NCBI RefSeq assembly: GCF_022836845.1
Contig: NZ_JAJNNZ010000010.1
Coordinates: forward strand, 82,679 to 146,678
Length of the DNA stretch: 64,000 nt
DNA from: Vibrio gelatinilyticus
Lineage (GTDB): Bacteria > Pseudomonadota > Gammaproteobacteria > Enterobacterales > Vibrionaceae
Reading direction: 5' to 3'
Shown: positions 36,610 to 46,340 of the stretch, piece after piece
Position numbering within the stretch: position 1 is the first letter of the stretch
Layout: every line of letters begins with the position of its first letter
Position numbers and translations under genes: made by a program
Notes under the pieces: model-generated
Databases searched by the model: none
Seen by the model: only the letters and a program-made list of their open reading frames with translations
Told to the model about the DNA's origin: nothing

Positions 36610-37902
36610 ATGCTCGAAAGGCTATTTAAACTCAGCGAACATGGTACTAATGTGCGCACCGAGATCATTGCAGGTATGACTACATTCCTGACGATGGCAT
36701 ATATTATCTTTGTAAACCCTGCCATTTTATCTGATGCAGGTATGGATAGAGGCGCAGTATTTGTTGCAACATGTTTAGCAGCCGCTATCGGCTGTTTTAT
36801 CATGGGCTTCATTGCAAACTACCCAATTGCCCAAGCACCAGGTATGGGGCTTAACGCATTCTTCACTTATGCCGTTGTTCTTGGTATGGGCTACACATGG
36901 CAAGTAGCACTGGCCGCGGTATTTGTCTCCGGTGTTTTGTTTATTTTGCTAAGCATCTTTAAAATCCGTGAGTGGATCATTAATTCGATTCCAATGTCGC
37001 TTCGCACTGGTATTTCTGCCGGTATTGGTCTCTTTTTGGCGTTCATCGCCCTAAAGAATGCCGGCATTGTTGTCGATAACCCGGCAACACTGGTATCTCT
37101 TGGTGCTATCACCTCGTTACAAGCAGTGTTGGCGTCAATCGGCTTTTTCCTGACGATCGCATTGGTTCACCGTGGTATGAAAGGAGCGGTGATGATCGCG
37201 ATCTTGGCGGTGACTGCTCTTGGTTTAGCATTTGGAGACGTACAATGGGGTGGCATCATATCGGCACCGCCAAGTATTGCTCCTACTTTTATGCAGCTTG
37301 ATTTCTCCGCAGTGTTTGAAGTCGGTATGATTTCAGTTGTTTTTGCATTCCTCTTTGTCGACCTATTCGATACTGCAGGCACGTTAGTTGGTGTTGCACA
37401 AAAAGCAGACCTAATTGGCAAAGATGGAAAAATTCCACGTTTAAACAAGGCGCTACTAGCTGACTCAACAGCAACTTCTGTAGGTGCTCTACTTGGTACA
37501 TCAAACACGACCTCTTATATCGAAAGCGTATCAGGTGTTGCTGCGGGTGGCCGTACGGGTTTAACTGCAGTTGTCGTTGGCATTTTGTTCTTACTTGCTT
37601 TATTCTTCTCGCCTTTGGCTGGCATGATCCCAGCTTATGCGACAGCAGGAGCGCTATTTTACGTAGCAATCTTGATGCTTTCAGGTCTAGTTAGCATTGA
37701 CTGGCGTGACCTAACAGAAGCAGCGCCTGTTGTAGTGACTTGTTTGCTAATGCCTTTGACATTTTCTATTGCAGAAGGTATCGCACTTGGTTTCATCGCA
37801 TATGCTGCTATCAAGTTGTTTAGCGGAAGAGGTCGTGAAGTGTCGATGAGTGTATGGGTGATGGCGGCTATCTTTATCATCAAATATATTCTAGCAGCAT
37901 AA
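36610..37902 (+). CDS. NCS2 family purine (adenine/guanine/hypoxanthine) permease, AzgA-like
   Basis: 430 residues with about 12 membrane segments. FLTMAYIIFVNPAIL near the N-terminus, APGMGLNAFF, FVDLFDTAGTLVG and GTSNTTSYIESVSGVAAGGRTGL are hallmarks of the AzgA branch, which imports nucleobases with protons. Which purine is preferred cannot be decided. gpt follows after 37 bases, giving an import-and-salvage unit; PurR-like boxes precede it. Confidence 0.93.
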   Translation: MLERLFKLSEHGTNVRTEIIAGMTTFLTMAYIIFVNPAILSDAGMDRGAVFVATCLAAAIGCFIMGFIANYPIAQAPGMGLNAFFTYAVVLGMGYTWQVALAAVFVSGVLFILLSIFKIREWIINSIPMSLRTGISAGIGLFLAFIALKNAGIVVDNPATLVSLGAITSLQAVLASIGFFLTIALVHRGMKGAVMIAILAVTALGLAFGDVQWGGIISAPPSIAPTFMQLDFSAVFEVGMISVVFAFLFVDLFDTAGTLVGVAQKADLIGKDGKIPRLNKALLADSTATSVGALLGTSNTTSYIESVSGVAAGGRTGLTAVVVGILFLLALFFSPLAGMIPAYATAGALFYVAILMLSGLVSIDWRDLTEAAPVVVTCLLMPLTFSIAEGIALGFIAYAAIKLFSGRGREVSMSVWVMAAIFIIKYILAA

Positions 37903-37939
37903 TCGACTCGACAATTTTACCCAAATTTAGGTTTTAACT

Positions 37940-38404
37940 ATGGCTAATAAATTCATCATCACTTGGGACAATATGCACGCATATTGCCGTCAACTTGCAG
38001 AAATGCAAATGCCTGCGGAACAATGGAAAGGCATCATCGGCGTTAGCCGTGGTGGTTTGGTTCCTGCTGCCATCCTAGCGCGTGAACTGGGCATTCGTTT
38101 TGTCGATACGGTATGTATTTCTAGCTATGACCACGATCATCAGCGTGATATGACAGTACTGAAAGCTCCTGAGCATGATGGAGAAGGTTTTTTGATTGTT
38201 GACGATTTAGTCGATAGTGGTGATACAGCCCGTAAAATCCGCGAAATGTACCCAAAAGCTAAGTTCGTAACGGTCTGCGCAAAACCTGCAGGTGTTGACC
38301 TTGTTGATGAGTACGTTGTCGATATCGCACAAGACACATGGATTGAACAACCATGGGATATGGTTCTGCAATACGTTGAACCTGTCAATCGCAAGCAAAA
38401 GTAA
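37940..38404 (+). CDS. gpt: Xanthine-guanine phosphoribosyltransferase
   Basis: 154 residues. [17 protein letters not shown] and the PRPP-binding motif [13 protein letters not shown] are intact. It converts xanthine and guanine to XMP and GMP with PRPP. Its place directly behind a purine permease fits salvage of imported bases. A terminator follows. Confidence 0.95.
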   Translation: MANKFIITWDNMHAYCRQLAEMQMPAEQWKGIIGVSRGGLVPAAILARELGIRFVDTVCISSYDHDHQRDMTVLKAPEHDGEGFLIVDDLVDSGDTARKIREMYPKAKFVTVCAKPAGVDLVDEYVVDIAQDTWIEQPWDMVLQYVEPVNRKQK

Positions 38405-38426
38405 TCACATTTTGTGAAGTAGTGAG

Positions 38427-38455
38427 AAATGACCCTGTATTGGGTCATTTTTTTT
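38427..38455 (+). terminator. Terminator after gpt
   Basis: AAATGACCC pairs with GGGTCATTT around a 6-nt loop, then a T-run. Confidence 0.9.
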
Positions 38456-38497
38456 ATTACTATAAAGGGAATGAAACACAACAGTACGAAGTGCATT

Positions 38498-39745
38498 ATG
38501 TCGGAAGATACGAGCAAGAACATCTCAGAAACACTGTTTAAAAAGCATACTCAAGCTAAGGAAACATCTGGTTTGACCCACTATATGCCGAGCAGTCAGC
38601 AGATGTTAGACGAAAAGCAACGAGAGCAACCTACGTTTTGGTATCGAAACTTACTCCGATTGCAATGGGTTTGGCAGGGAGTCGATCCGATTGAGCAAGA
38701 AGCGGTATTGGCAAAAATTGCCAGCTCGGCTCATTCAAGAACTTCAGACGATTGGCTTGATACGGTAATGGGCTACCATGGTGGTAACTGGAATTATGAG
38801 TGGACCAAACTGGGCATGCAGCATCAAAAAGTGGCCAATGGTTTACAAGGCAATGATTCGGCGGAAGAGCTATTTAGAGCTGCGCTTTGTTTCAGTATCG
38901 CAGGCTATCCGCATTTGAAAAATGACAACTTAGCTCTTCAAGCTCAAGTCTTAGCAAACTCGGCTTATACTGAAGCGGCAAAGCGTACTAAGTTCACTAT
39001 TAAGAAAATCGAAGTTCCTTATAAAAATCGAAGAATCATTGCCAACCTGCACCTTGCGAGTACAGACAAACCTCAACCAGTGGTTATTGTCAGTGCCGGC
39101 CTAGACAGCTTACAAACAGATATGTGGCGATTGTTTCGTGATTACCTCGCTCCTCAAGGGATAGCGATGCTGACCGTCGACATGCCCTCTATCGGCCACA
39201 GTTCACATTGGCCATTAACGGAAGATACATCCTGTTTGCATCAAGCTGTATTGAATGAATTGAGAGAAGTACCTTGGGTTGATCATTTTAGTGTTGGGTT
39301 ATTGGGCTTTCGTTTCGGCGGCAATGCTATGGTTCGTCTTAGCTTTTTGGAGCCAGAGAAAGTCAAAGCCTGTGTTTCATTGGGGGCGCCTATCCACGAT
39401 TGTTTAGCGACGCCATCCAAAGTTAAGCAGATGCCAAAAATGTATTTGGATATGTTGGGCTCAAGGCTCGGAAAGGAGGTGGTGGATATCAATAGTCTTT
39501 CTGGACAGTTAATGGCCTGGTCACTCAAGGTTCAGGGCTTTCTCACCTCTAGGCGAACAAAAGTACCCATTTTAGCGATGGGGCTAGAAGGCGACATGAT
39601 CTCACCTTATTCAGACAATAAGCTGGTCGCCATGTTTAGTCAGTATGGTAAAGCGAAGCAAATTCCTGCGAAAGGCATAGCAAAAGGCTACGAAGAGTCT
39701 TTGAGTCTGTCCATTAAATGGTTAAAAGATGAATTAAAAGGGTGA
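38498..39745 (+). CDS. frsA: FrsA family alpha/beta hydrolase (fermentation-respiration switch protein)
   Basis: 415 residues from the ATG giving MSEDTSKNISETLFKKH, which matches the FrsA N-terminus in Vibrio; upstream in-frame starts at 38429 and 38471 overlap the gpt terminator. Conserved WYRNLLRLQWVWQGVDPIEQE and the GFRFGGN turn, which replaces a canonical GxSxG nucleophile, are family features. FrsA binds unphosphorylated EIIA-Glc and shifts pyruvate metabolism; the catalytic role is debated. It precedes crl, as in other vibrios. Confidence 0.92.
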   Translation: MSEDTSKNISETLFKKHTQAKETSGLTHYMPSSQQMLDEKQREQPTFWYRNLLRLQWVWQGVDPIEQEAVLAKIASSAHSRTSDDWLDTVMGYHGGNWNYEWTKLGMQHQKVANGLQGNDSAEELFRAALCFSIAGYPHLKNDNLALQAQVLANSAYTEAAKRTKFTIKKIEVPYKNRRIIANLHLASTDKPQPVVIVSAGLDSLQTDMWRLFRDYLAPQGIAMLTVDMPSIGHSSHWPLTEDTSCLHQAVLNELREVPWVDHFSVGLLGFRFGGNAMVRLSFLEPEKVKACVSLGAPIHDCLATPSKVKQMPKMYLDMLGSRLGKEVVDINSLSGQLMAWSLKVQGFLTSRRTKVPILAMGLEGDMISPYSDNKLVAMFSQYGKAKQIPAKGIAKGYEESLSLSIKWLKDELKG

Positions 39746-39873
39746 CATTTATGTGAAATTAGTGAAATATTAAATGGTTGCGGTGTCAATTATCAGTTTT
39801 TGGTATTTAAAATAACAATTCCACAACCGTTGCAATGTATTCGCTAATTTCATTTCTGAAACGGAGTTCATCT

Positions 39874-40263
39874 ATGTCCGATAAGTCGAGTAACCCTACA
39901 CATTACCGCTTAATTACAGCACTAAAAGCAGTTGGTCCTTACCTTAGAGAGCCTCTTTCTAACGAAAAAAACTACCACTTTGACTGCCTCTCTGTCTGCG
40001 TTGACGATAAACAGTCACCTGAAGATCGCGAGTTCTGGGGGTGGTGGCTTGATCTTTCATTTAATGGTAAAAGCTTTGAAGCTCGTTATCATCTCGGCCT
40101 ATACAATCAGGTTGGCGAGTGGGTTAATGAAAATGTACCCGCGAGCGCGATTCAAGAGATTAATCGAACTCAAGAAGCATTTCACAATAAATTAGTGAAT
40201 ATGCTTGATGAAAAATTTTCATTGTCAGTGAGTATTCATGAAGAGTCCGTAGAATTCGTTTAA
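39874..40263 (+). CDS. crl: Sigma-S binding protein Crl
   Basis: 129 residues from the ATG with GGAG about 8 bases upstream; the longer frame to 39835 is not family-like. Conserved text YRLITALKAVGPYLRE and EFWGWWLDLSFNG match Crl. It binds RpoS and favours its core polymerase assembly. The crl-proBA linkage is shared with enteric bacteria. Confidence 0.92.
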   Translation: MSDKSSNPTHYRLITALKAVGPYLREPLSNEKNYHFDCLSVCVDDKQSPEDREFWGWWLDLSFNGKSFEARYHLGLYNQVGEWVNENVPASAIQEINRTQEAFHNKLVNMLDEKFSLSVSIHEESVEFV

Positions 40264-40411
40264 CGCTTACAAACCATCAATTCAGGCTCTATCATATTGG
40301 TAGAGTCTGAGTGAGTAATTTCCTGCCTCGTCACTTTTTTCTTGTACAAATCATATTTGATTGTTAAAACATCATTCCTTAGTCGATCAATTCATCTCAA
40401 TAATAGAATAA

Positions 40412-41554
40412 ATGACAGCTGATAATAACCTTTGCCAAGACTCCACGGTTAAGCAAACCGTCGTCGTTAAATTAGGAACAAGTGTTCTTACAGGGGGTTC
40501 ACTAGCGCTTAATAAAGCGCATATGGTTGAGCTCGTTAGACAATGTGCTGAGCTTAAAAAGCTTGGCCACTCTGTAGTGATGGTCTCTTCAGGCGCGATT
40601 GCTGCAGGGCGTGAGCATTTAGATTACCCCGCACTCCCTAATTCAATGGCAAGTAAACAGCTACTCGCGGCGGTGGGACAAAGTCAGCTCATCCAAGTAT
40701 GGGAGTCATTATTTTCTATCTATGGCCTAAAAATAGGCCAGATGCTACTAACTCGAGCCGACCTAGAGGACCGAGAACGCTTCCTGAACGCTCGAGATAC
40801 GATAAACGCTTTGGTGGCCAATGATATTATTCCTGTAGTCAATGAAAATGATGCCGTTGCAACCAATGAAATAAAAGTTGGCGATAACGACAACTTGTCC
40901 GCATTAGTCGGGATTTTATGTGGTGCGGACAAACTATTGCTCTTGACCGATCAACGAGGGTTATTTACGGCTGACCCGCGTAAAGATCCTAATGCAGAAC
41001 TCATTAAAGAAGTCACGACCATCGACGAGACCTTAAAGAAAATCGCGGGCGGAAGTGGCACCACCTTGGGCACCGGCGGGATGGCAACGAAATTACAAGC
41101 CGCCGATATTGCTCGCCATGCAGGTATCGAAGTTATCATTGCCGCCGGTAGTGCAGACAATGTCATTACTGATTCGGTGTCGGAAACCCCTCACGGGACC
41201 CGTTTTTTACCGCTGACCGAGGCCTTAGAAAACCGAAAACGATGGATTTTAGCCGGGCCAGCAGCAGCAGGAGATGTGATCATCGATGATGGAGCGGTAG
41301 CTGCCGTTATCGGCAAGGGAAGCAGCCTATTAGCAAAAGGCGTGATGAAAGTAACAGGTCAGTTTGCTCGCGGTGACGTCGTGCGCGTGACAACAGAAAA
41401 AGGGCTTTTGGTTGCTAAAGGAATTAGCGGCTATTCAAATGGCGATTTATCTAAAATCACGGGTAAACATAGCAAGGATATTGGTAGTATCTTAGGTTAT
41501 GACTACGGCTCTGAAGTGATACATAGAGATGATCTCGTCGTTATTCAAGAATAA
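40412..41554 (+). CDS. proB: Glutamate 5-kinase
   Basis: 380 residues: amino-acid-kinase domain ([41 protein letters not shown]) and a C-terminal PUA domain (from about residue 290). First step of proline synthesis. The ATG at 40412 lacks a clear ribosome site. proA follows 18 bases after the stop. Confidence 0.96.
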   Translation: MTADNNLCQDSTVKQTVVVKLGTSVLTGGSLALNKAHMVELVRQCAELKKLGHSVVMVSSGAIAAGREHLDYPALPNSMASKQLLAAVGQSQLIQVWESLFSIYGLKIGQMLLTRADLEDRERFLNARDTINALVANDIIPVVNENDAVATNEIKVGDNDNLSALVGILCGADKLLLLTDQRGLFTADPRKDPNAELIKEVTTIDETLKKIAGGSGTTLGTGGMATKLQAADIARHAGIEVIIAAGSADNVITDSVSETPHGTRFLPLTEALENRKRWILAGPAAAGDVIIDDGAVAAVIGKGSSLLAKGVMKVTGQFARGDVVRVTTEKGLLVAKGISGYSNGDLSKITGKHSKDIGSILGYDYGSEVIHRDDLVVIQE

Positions 41555-41572
41555 GATTTTAAGGATTTGAAC

Positions 41573-42823
41573 ATGGATTTAACTTTGATGGGGCAGGCGG
41601 CAAAACAAGCCAGTTACACACTCGCGACGGCCTCAACCGCACAGAAAAACCAGGCATTGAAGATCATCGCAGATGAACTAGAGGCGAACGCTGAGACTAT
41701 TCTAGCGGCAAACGCTAAGGATATAGAGCTTGGTCGTAGCGCAGGGCTCGGCGAGGCGCTTCTCGATCGTTTGATGCTTAACCAAGACCGATTGAAAGGT
41801 ATTGCTGACGATGTGCGTAACGTCATTAACCTAAATGATCCCGTTGGCAGCGAGCTAGACAGTAAAGTTCTTGAAAATGGAATGTCCTTATCGCGTCGCC
41901 GAGTACCTTTAGGTGTTGTCGGTGTGATTTACGAAGCCAGACCGAATGTGACTATCGATATCGCTGCCCTTTGTCTGAAGACAGGCAACGCAAGTATTTT
42001 GCGTGGCGGCAAAGAAACGTTCTTTTCCAATATGGAGTTAGTCAAAGTCATTCAGTCGGCACTTGCTAAGGCTGATTTGCCAGCATCGTCCGTTCAATAT
42101 ATTGAGAAACCCGATCGTGAATTGGTTTCTCAATTACTCAAGTTGGATGATTATGTCGACATGATCATTCCAAGGGGTGGTGCAGGCCTACACAAAATGT
42201 GTAAGGAAAACAGCACGATTCCAGTAATTATTGGTGGATTTGGCATTAGTCACATTTTTGTTGATGAGACCGCTGATATCGAGCGTTCAATAGACGTGGT
42301 CGAAAACTCGAAAGTACAACGTCCATCAGCGTGTAATTCATTGGACACTTTGTTGGTACATGAAAATATAGCGGCTGAGTTTATTGCTAATTTTGCCAAG
42401 CGCGTTGCGGAAAAAGTCAATTTGGTTGCGGAGCCAAAAGCGCTCGCATTACTTGAAGGTGTTGAGGGGGTTCGCGCAGCACAAGATGGTGACTTTGATA
42501 CGGAATGGCTCAGCTTTACTCTAGGGGTTAAAGTTGTCGCTGACATTGATGAAGCTATTGAGCATATGCGTATCCACAACGCTAGCCACTCAGATGCGAT
42601 TATGACAAACAGTCTGGTCAACGCTGAACGTTTTATTAACTCCGTTGGTTCAGCGGCGGTGTACGTGAATGCTTCTACTCGCTTCACAGACGGTGCGCAA
42701 TTTGGTTTAGGGGCCGAGGTTGCTGTATCTACTCAAAAGCTTCATGCTCGCGGTCCTATGGGCCTAGAGGAGCTGACTAGCTACAAGTGGGTAGGTAAAG
42801 CGGATTATTTGCCACGACCATAA
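41573..42823 (+). CDS. proA: Gamma-glutamyl phosphate reductase
   Basis: 416 residues from the ATG with AAGGA seven bases upstream (a TTG two codons earlier is less likely). The catalytic cysteine is in [24 protein letters not shown] and [11 protein letters not shown] are also conserved. It reduces glutamyl-5-phosphate to the semialdehyde for proline. It is closed by a bidirectional terminator shared with yaiI. Confidence 0.97.
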   Translation: MDLTLMGQAAKQASYTLATASTAQKNQALKIIADELEANAETILAANAKDIELGRSAGLGEALLDRLMLNQDRLKGIADDVRNVINLNDPVGSELDSKVLENGMSLSRRRVPLGVVGVIYEARPNVTIDIAALCLKTGNASILRGGKETFFSNMELVKVIQSALAKADLPASSVQYIEKPDRELVSQLLKLDDYVDMIIPRGGAGLHKMCKENSTIPVIIGGFGISHIFVDETADIERSIDVVENSKVQRPSACNSLDTLLVHENIAAEFIANFAKRVAEKVNLVAEPKALALLEGVEGVRAAQDGDFDTEWLSFTLGVKVVADIDEAIEHMRIHNASHSDAIMTNSLVNAERFINSVGSAAVYVNASTRFTDGAQFGLGAEVAVSTQKLHARGPMGLEELTSYKWVGKADYLPRP

Positions 42824-42843
42824 CCATTGAAAAGTCGATGAAT

Positions 42844-42873
42844 AAAAAAAGCTCCTTGAAAGGAGCTTTTTTT
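42844..42873. terminator. Bidirectional terminator between proA and yaiI
   Basis: A run of A, GCTCCTT, GAA, AGGAGC and a run of T form a long symmetrical stem between convergent genes. Confidence 0.9.
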
Positions 42874-42895
42874 ATATCTGATATGGATATTTCAC

Positions 42896-43348
42896 TTAAC
42901 GGTGAACTTTAGCTAGGAAACGATCCAGTTGATTGGCAAATTCTCGGCGCTCAGTCTGAGACAATGGCGGTGGACCGCCAGTTTGAATGCCGCTCGAGCG
43001 CATAGTATCCATAAAGTCACGAATGTTGAGTCGTGCTTTAATCGTGTCTTTGTTAAACAGCTCGCCTCGCGGGCTCAGAGCCAAAGCTTGCTTGTCAACC
43101 ACTTCGTCGGCTAAAGGGATATCGGAAGTGATGACCAGATCCCCAGCGCTAACGCGTTGAACTATCTCGTTATCAGCAATGTCAAAGCCACTTTGTACTT
43201 GAAGCATGCGAATATTTGCACGTTTTGGCAGCGGAATCGTGTGATTGGCGACAAAGGTGAACTGTAGCCCCGTTCGCTCAGCCGCGCGGCAAAGCGTTTC
43301 TCTGACGACTTTAGGGCACGCGTCAGCATCAACCCAAACGGTTGTCAT
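42896..43348 (-). CDS. yaiI: YaiI/YqxD family protein (UPF0178)
   Basis: 150 residues. [28 protein letters not shown] and [10 protein letters not shown] are family blocks of a PIN-like fold with conserved aspartates, suggesting a nuclease-like metal site, though no activity is established to my knowledge. The ATG overlaps the stop of the upstream gene by four bases. Confidence 0.9.
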   Translation of the reverse strand: MTTVWVDADACPKVVRETLCRAAERTGLQFTFVANHTIPLPKRANIRMLQVQSGFDIADNEIVQRVSAGDLVITSDIPLADEVVDKQALALSPRGELFNKDTIKARLNIRDFMDTMRSSGIQTGGPPPLSQTERREFANQLDRFLAKVHR

Positions 43349-43626
43349 AACTTAGATTCCAATAAAGAAAGGCGTTCTTTTAGCTGTTTAAGTTGCAGCT
43401 CCAAGTCGATAATACGTTGCTCCAAATTAGGTTGCTGCTCCGCGGCAACTTCAATTTTGGGTACATGATTACCACTTTTCCAAGACTTAATGGCAGCGAT
43501 AATAGCTGGCATCGGAACTTTGGTTGTGAGTCTTGCTTTTACTAACGCCACACTCGGTTCTTTACCGTCGCTTTGTAAGCTTGCCAGTGCAGCTTGGATT
43601 TCATCAGAGACATCTTTAGTTAGCAT
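43345..43626 (-). CDS. KfrA N-terminal-like DNA-binding small protein
   Basis: 93 residues from the ATG giving [18 protein letters not shown]. The first 60 residues resemble the KfrA_N helix-turn-helix ([28 protein letters not shown]), followed by a short C-terminal leucine-rich coiled coil ([19 protein letters not shown]). It may bind DNA as a dimer; no target is evident. It overlaps yaiI by four bases. Confidence 0.65.
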   Translation of the reverse strand: MLTKDVSDEIQAALASLQSDGKEPSVALVKARLTTKVPMPAIIAAIKSWKSGNHVPKIEVAAEQQPNLEQRIIDLELQLKQLKERLSLLESKL

Positions 43627-43729
43627 CGATTTCCCTCTCATTATTCGTCAATGGAGGTGATAGTACTACTGATAACGTGTCTTTGCTATCTAGGCCCGTA
43701 ATAGAAGAGTATTAAATGCAGAACTTCAT

Positions 43730-43747
43730 TGTGCGAGATCTCTCACA
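43730..43747 (+). promoter_or_regulatory. VarA/UvrY (GacA-type) response regulator box upstream of csrB
   Basis: TGTGCGAGATCTCTCACA is a near-perfect 18-bp inverted repeat of the GacA-box class (TGTRAG-N6-CTYACA), about 158 bases before the predicted RNA start, the spacing seen for csrB genes. Confidence 0.8.
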
Positions 43748-43871
43748 GCGGATGTGAGAAATAGCGTTTCTGTATCTGATTAAATCTGTCACGATAATCT
43801 TAACATGTTGTTTTTAATGGTCTTGTTTGTTTATTGAACGCATTATCCTTCATTTTTTTCTCTAGAATGGA

Positions 43872-43899
43872 TTGAAGAAAATCGGAAAAAGCGTAAATT
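43872..43899 (+). promoter_or_regulatory. csrB promoter
   Basis: TTGAAG (43872-43877), 16-base spacer, TAAATT (43894-43899), predicting initiation near 43905. Confidence 0.55.
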
Positions 43900-43904
43900 T
43901 ATAG

Positions 43905-44304
43905 GTGTCGGAAGGATGCTGACATGGAACAGGAAAACTAGGGATAGTCATCTTCAGGAAGAAGATTTGATTGCTTAGGATTAGCAGTCAGCAAGGAAGT
44001 CAGGACCACGCAGGATGCGTCAGTAATCAGGAAGATTACTAGAAGGAATTGATGGACAAACTCTAGGATGAGTTACAGGACAACATCAGGATGATGTAAA
44101 GGACACCGCTCAAGGAACAAGTGATGTGAGCTGACGAGGAATGTTAGCGTCATTGGATGAAATGGACACCGCTAGGACGGCGATGAATGGATAAGCTGAT
44201 GGATTCAGCACTATTACGGATGATGCATGGAGCACATTTAGTAGCCGGACTGCTGCGAGTAAGACTATAGCCCCAATACGCAAGTATTGGGGCTTTTCTT
44301 TTTT
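43905..44304 (+). ncRNA. csrB: CsrB-type regulatory RNA (CsrA sponge)
   Basis: A non-coding stretch of about 400 bases contains about 27 GGA trinucleotides by hand count, some 16 of them AGGA, many exposed in small hairpin loops such as TAATC-AGGAA-GATTA, ACATC-AGGAT-GATGT and ATCTTC-AGGAA-GAAGAT. It ends in a strong intrinsic terminator (arms 44269-44279 and 44284-44294, then T-run). A VarA-type box and a promoter lie upstream. CsrB RNAs titrate the translational regulator CsrA and link the VarS/VarA system to quorum sensing and metabolism. Vibrios carry several copies; which paralogue this is cannot be decided. The 5' end is inferred. Confidence 0.93.
44269..44304 (+). terminator. Terminator of the CsrB RNA
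   Basis: AGCCCCAATAC, GCAA loop, GTATTGGGGCT, then a T-rich tract. Confidence 0.92.
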
Positions 44305-44373
44305 CCTCATTCTTAATATTCCAGTATCAGTCACCTACAGGCCAACGCGACATCAAGGATTGAAAAACAGAGA

Positions 44374-44955
44374 ATGACCATCGCGACACGCAGAACCATT
44401 TTGGTGCCTTATACCGACCACCTCGAGTCGGATTTTCTCATGCTTAACGTGTGTGCCAAAAATCGAAAATATATGAACGGCCCTCATACGCTTTCATCAG
44501 CAAGGGCTTTGTTTAAACGCGTTCTTAACGACACCTTAATACATGCCATGGCGGTTCTTGATATTCGCAGTAGAGAGTATCTAGGCCACGTATTTGTTTC
44601 CAAAGAAGAGAAGACTAAGTCTGGTGAATTAGGGTACATTTTTGACAAGCTGTATTGGAATCGTGGTATTGCCAGTGAAGTACTGAAAGCTTTTGTTGAG
44701 AGCGTAAAATCGGAAATGGGCCTTGATACGTTAACGGCGAATGTCGATAAAGGACACACGCCATCAATTCGTCTTGTAGAGAAACTAGGATTTGAGCACC
44801 AAGGGATTGAACGAGATGAATTTGGGGCTTACCACAAGTATCGTCTTACATACGATAAGGTGGTATATGAAAATTCAGAACATAAAAGCTTTTCATTACC
44901 AACTTACCTTGATAACAGTCATCTCCCAGAGCTGAAAACTCAAAATCATAAATAG
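44374..44955 (+). CDS. GNAT family N-acetyltransferase (RimJ/RimL type)
   Basis: 193 residues. The acetyl-CoA fold is recognisable in ELGYIFDKLYWNRGIASEVLKAF and NVDKGHTPSIRLVEKLGFEHQG, typical of RimJ/RimL-type enzymes. The substrate is unknown. Its last 37 codons run antisense through the conserved end of the DUF3301 gene, so the C-terminal tail after VYENSEHK is probably non-conserved. The start has only a weak AGAG element; it comes shortly after the CsrB terminator. Confidence 0.8.
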   Translation: MTIATRRTILVPYTDHLESDFLMLNVCAKNRKYMNGPHTLSSARALFKRVLNDTLIHAMAVLDIRSREYLGHVFVSKEEKTKSGELGYIFDKLYWNRGIASEVLKAFVESVKSEMGLDTLTANVDKGHTPSIRLVEKLGFEHQGIERDEFGAYHKYRLTYDKVVYENSEHKSFSLPTYLDNSHLPELKTQNHK

Positions 44956-45145
44956 TATGCCAACCCCATCGCCCGTTGGCATCACGCAAGTTGTGTCGTT
45001 TGAGTGAGACGCTAATGAGCTGCAAATCCAACTCTTTGCAGCGCCGCGACACTGCACTCTTTGCGATTTCAGATTGCCTTCTTTGTTGCCAAAAAAGAAA
45101 ACAGAAAAAGCATAACCCCAAAATCATCCATAAATTTGTAATCAC
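44846..45145 (-). CDS. DUF3301 family membrane-anchored protein
   Basis: 99 residues: an N-terminal membrane helix (about 4-19, LWMILGLCFFCFLFW) and a cytoplasmic domain with CKELDLQLISVSLKRHNLR, WGWHTIYDFEFSALGDDCYQGKLVM and the terminal PPYRM. These are DUF3301 features; the function is unknown. It follows the DUF3549 gene by 15 bases on the same strand and overlaps the convergent GNAT gene by 110 bases. Confidence 0.8.
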   Translation of the reverse strand: MITNLWMILGLCFFCFLFWQQRRQSEIAKSAVSRRCKELDLQLISVSLKRHNLRDANGRWGWHTIYDFEFSALGDDCYQGKLVMKSFYVLNFHIPPYRM

Positions 45146-45160
45146 GCAGCGTTATCCTAT

Positions 45161-46210
45161 CTAATGTTTGACGGTATTAGTCGTTGCTTGTTGTAGAGCC
45201 ATCAGTGCTGATGCAAGCTCCTGTGAAGGGTTTGAGTGCAATAAAGGCAATAACACCAATCGCAAGCTCGGCAGCATAACGAGATCGGCAAAGATCTGAT
45301 TAAACAGTGCTTGGTTACCCGTTTGAGCAAGGCGCAAAAGAAATTTTTCTGCGATAGTCGGGTTCGCCAGTGGTGCCCAAGCACGACCAGCAATGCCGAT
45401 GAGTACCTCTTGATGGCTCAATCTAGGGCTGGCCAGAATTTCGGAAACAACGCTTTCAAGCTCATTCGCTGGTGCACCAGAAAGCGCACGCGTGATAGCC
45501 GACAGAAAAAACAGATCCGGATCGTCGCTCTTGCATTCCAATAATGCTAGTTCGCGTAACGAAAATGCCAGCTTTTCATTGAGCGAAATATGTTCAAGCG
45601 CACCGAGCAACGCATATAAGGGCTCTCTCGCGACTTTGTTTAGTGAGCTGCGTATCATACGGTTGTTATCATCAACAGACAGTCGAGCACAGATATCTGT
45701 GATCCCTTGTAAACCGACAGTTTTCCACTGGTCCCAGCCTAGATTGCCAAGGAAGTATTCACGCGCGTGTTGATAATACTGACTGGTTGGCAAGTTCATT
45801 TCAAAACGAATAACACTATGGAAGAGCGCCATTTTGTCTTCTTTTGGTTTGAAGGTGAACGGGTTATTTGACAGTTTCTTCTGTTGTTCATCGGTCATTG
45901 CTTGATTTAGCCTAGTTCCCATGGCTTCAATCACAAATTTTAAGAACTGGCCCACGTCAGCTTGATTGAGAAGCCCGCGTTCATCAAGATTGAATTTTAA
46001 GAACCAAATCCAAGGTTGGTTACTCTCATTCCAATAGGCAACGGCAAACTGTGCTTGACGTTGAATCGGGAAAGGATAGGGCTGGCTAGCATTTTCAACG
46101 CGCTCAAAGGTAGCATTATCAATTAACTGCACACGACGTGAGAGGTCGTAAATCTGGTAATTACAGTCACTTTGGGTGAGCAGTTGAGTGAGAGTATGAA
46201 TGGTATCCAT
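45161..46210 (-). CDS. DUF3549 family protein
   Basis: 349 residues from the ATG giving MDTIHTLTQLLTQ (an upstream start to 46246 is less likely). No signal peptide; largely helical with HEAT-like alternation in the C-terminal half (EPLYALLGALEHI, LASPRLSHQEVLIGI). I recognise the DUF3549 family by its WNESNQPWIWFLKFNLDE block. The function is unknown. It is probably co-transcribed with DUF3301. Confidence 0.8.
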   Translation of the reverse strand: MDTIHTLTQLLTQSDCNYQIYDLSRRVQLIDNATFERVENASQPYPFPIQRQAQFAVAYWNESNQPWIWFLKFNLDERGLLNQADVGQFLKFVIEAMGTRLNQAMTDEQQKKLSNNPFTFKPKEDKMALFHSVIRFEMNLPTSQYYQHAREYFLGNLGWDQWKTVGLQGITDICARLSVDDNNRMIRSSLNKVAREPLYALLGALEHISLNEKLAFSLRELALLECKSDDPDLFFLSAITRALSGAPANELESVVSEILASPRLSHQEVLIGIAGRAWAPLANPTIAEKFLLRLAQTGNQALFNQIFADLVMLPSLRLVLLPLLHSNPSQELASALMALQQATTNTVKH

Positions 46211-46340
46211 TGTTGAGATTCCTAGAGCGGTTTGGGTATAAAGCAATAAATGGTATTCTAACGCGAATTTTCAAGGTCATGTTGGCTAATTTTAACCACC
46301 TGATTCAAACTCTCTAACGTAATTAGAGAAGAGATAGACA

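Noticed and set aside
39835..39873. Upstream start for crl
   Set aside because: The ATG at 39874 has a proper ribosome site and gives the normal Crl N-terminus.
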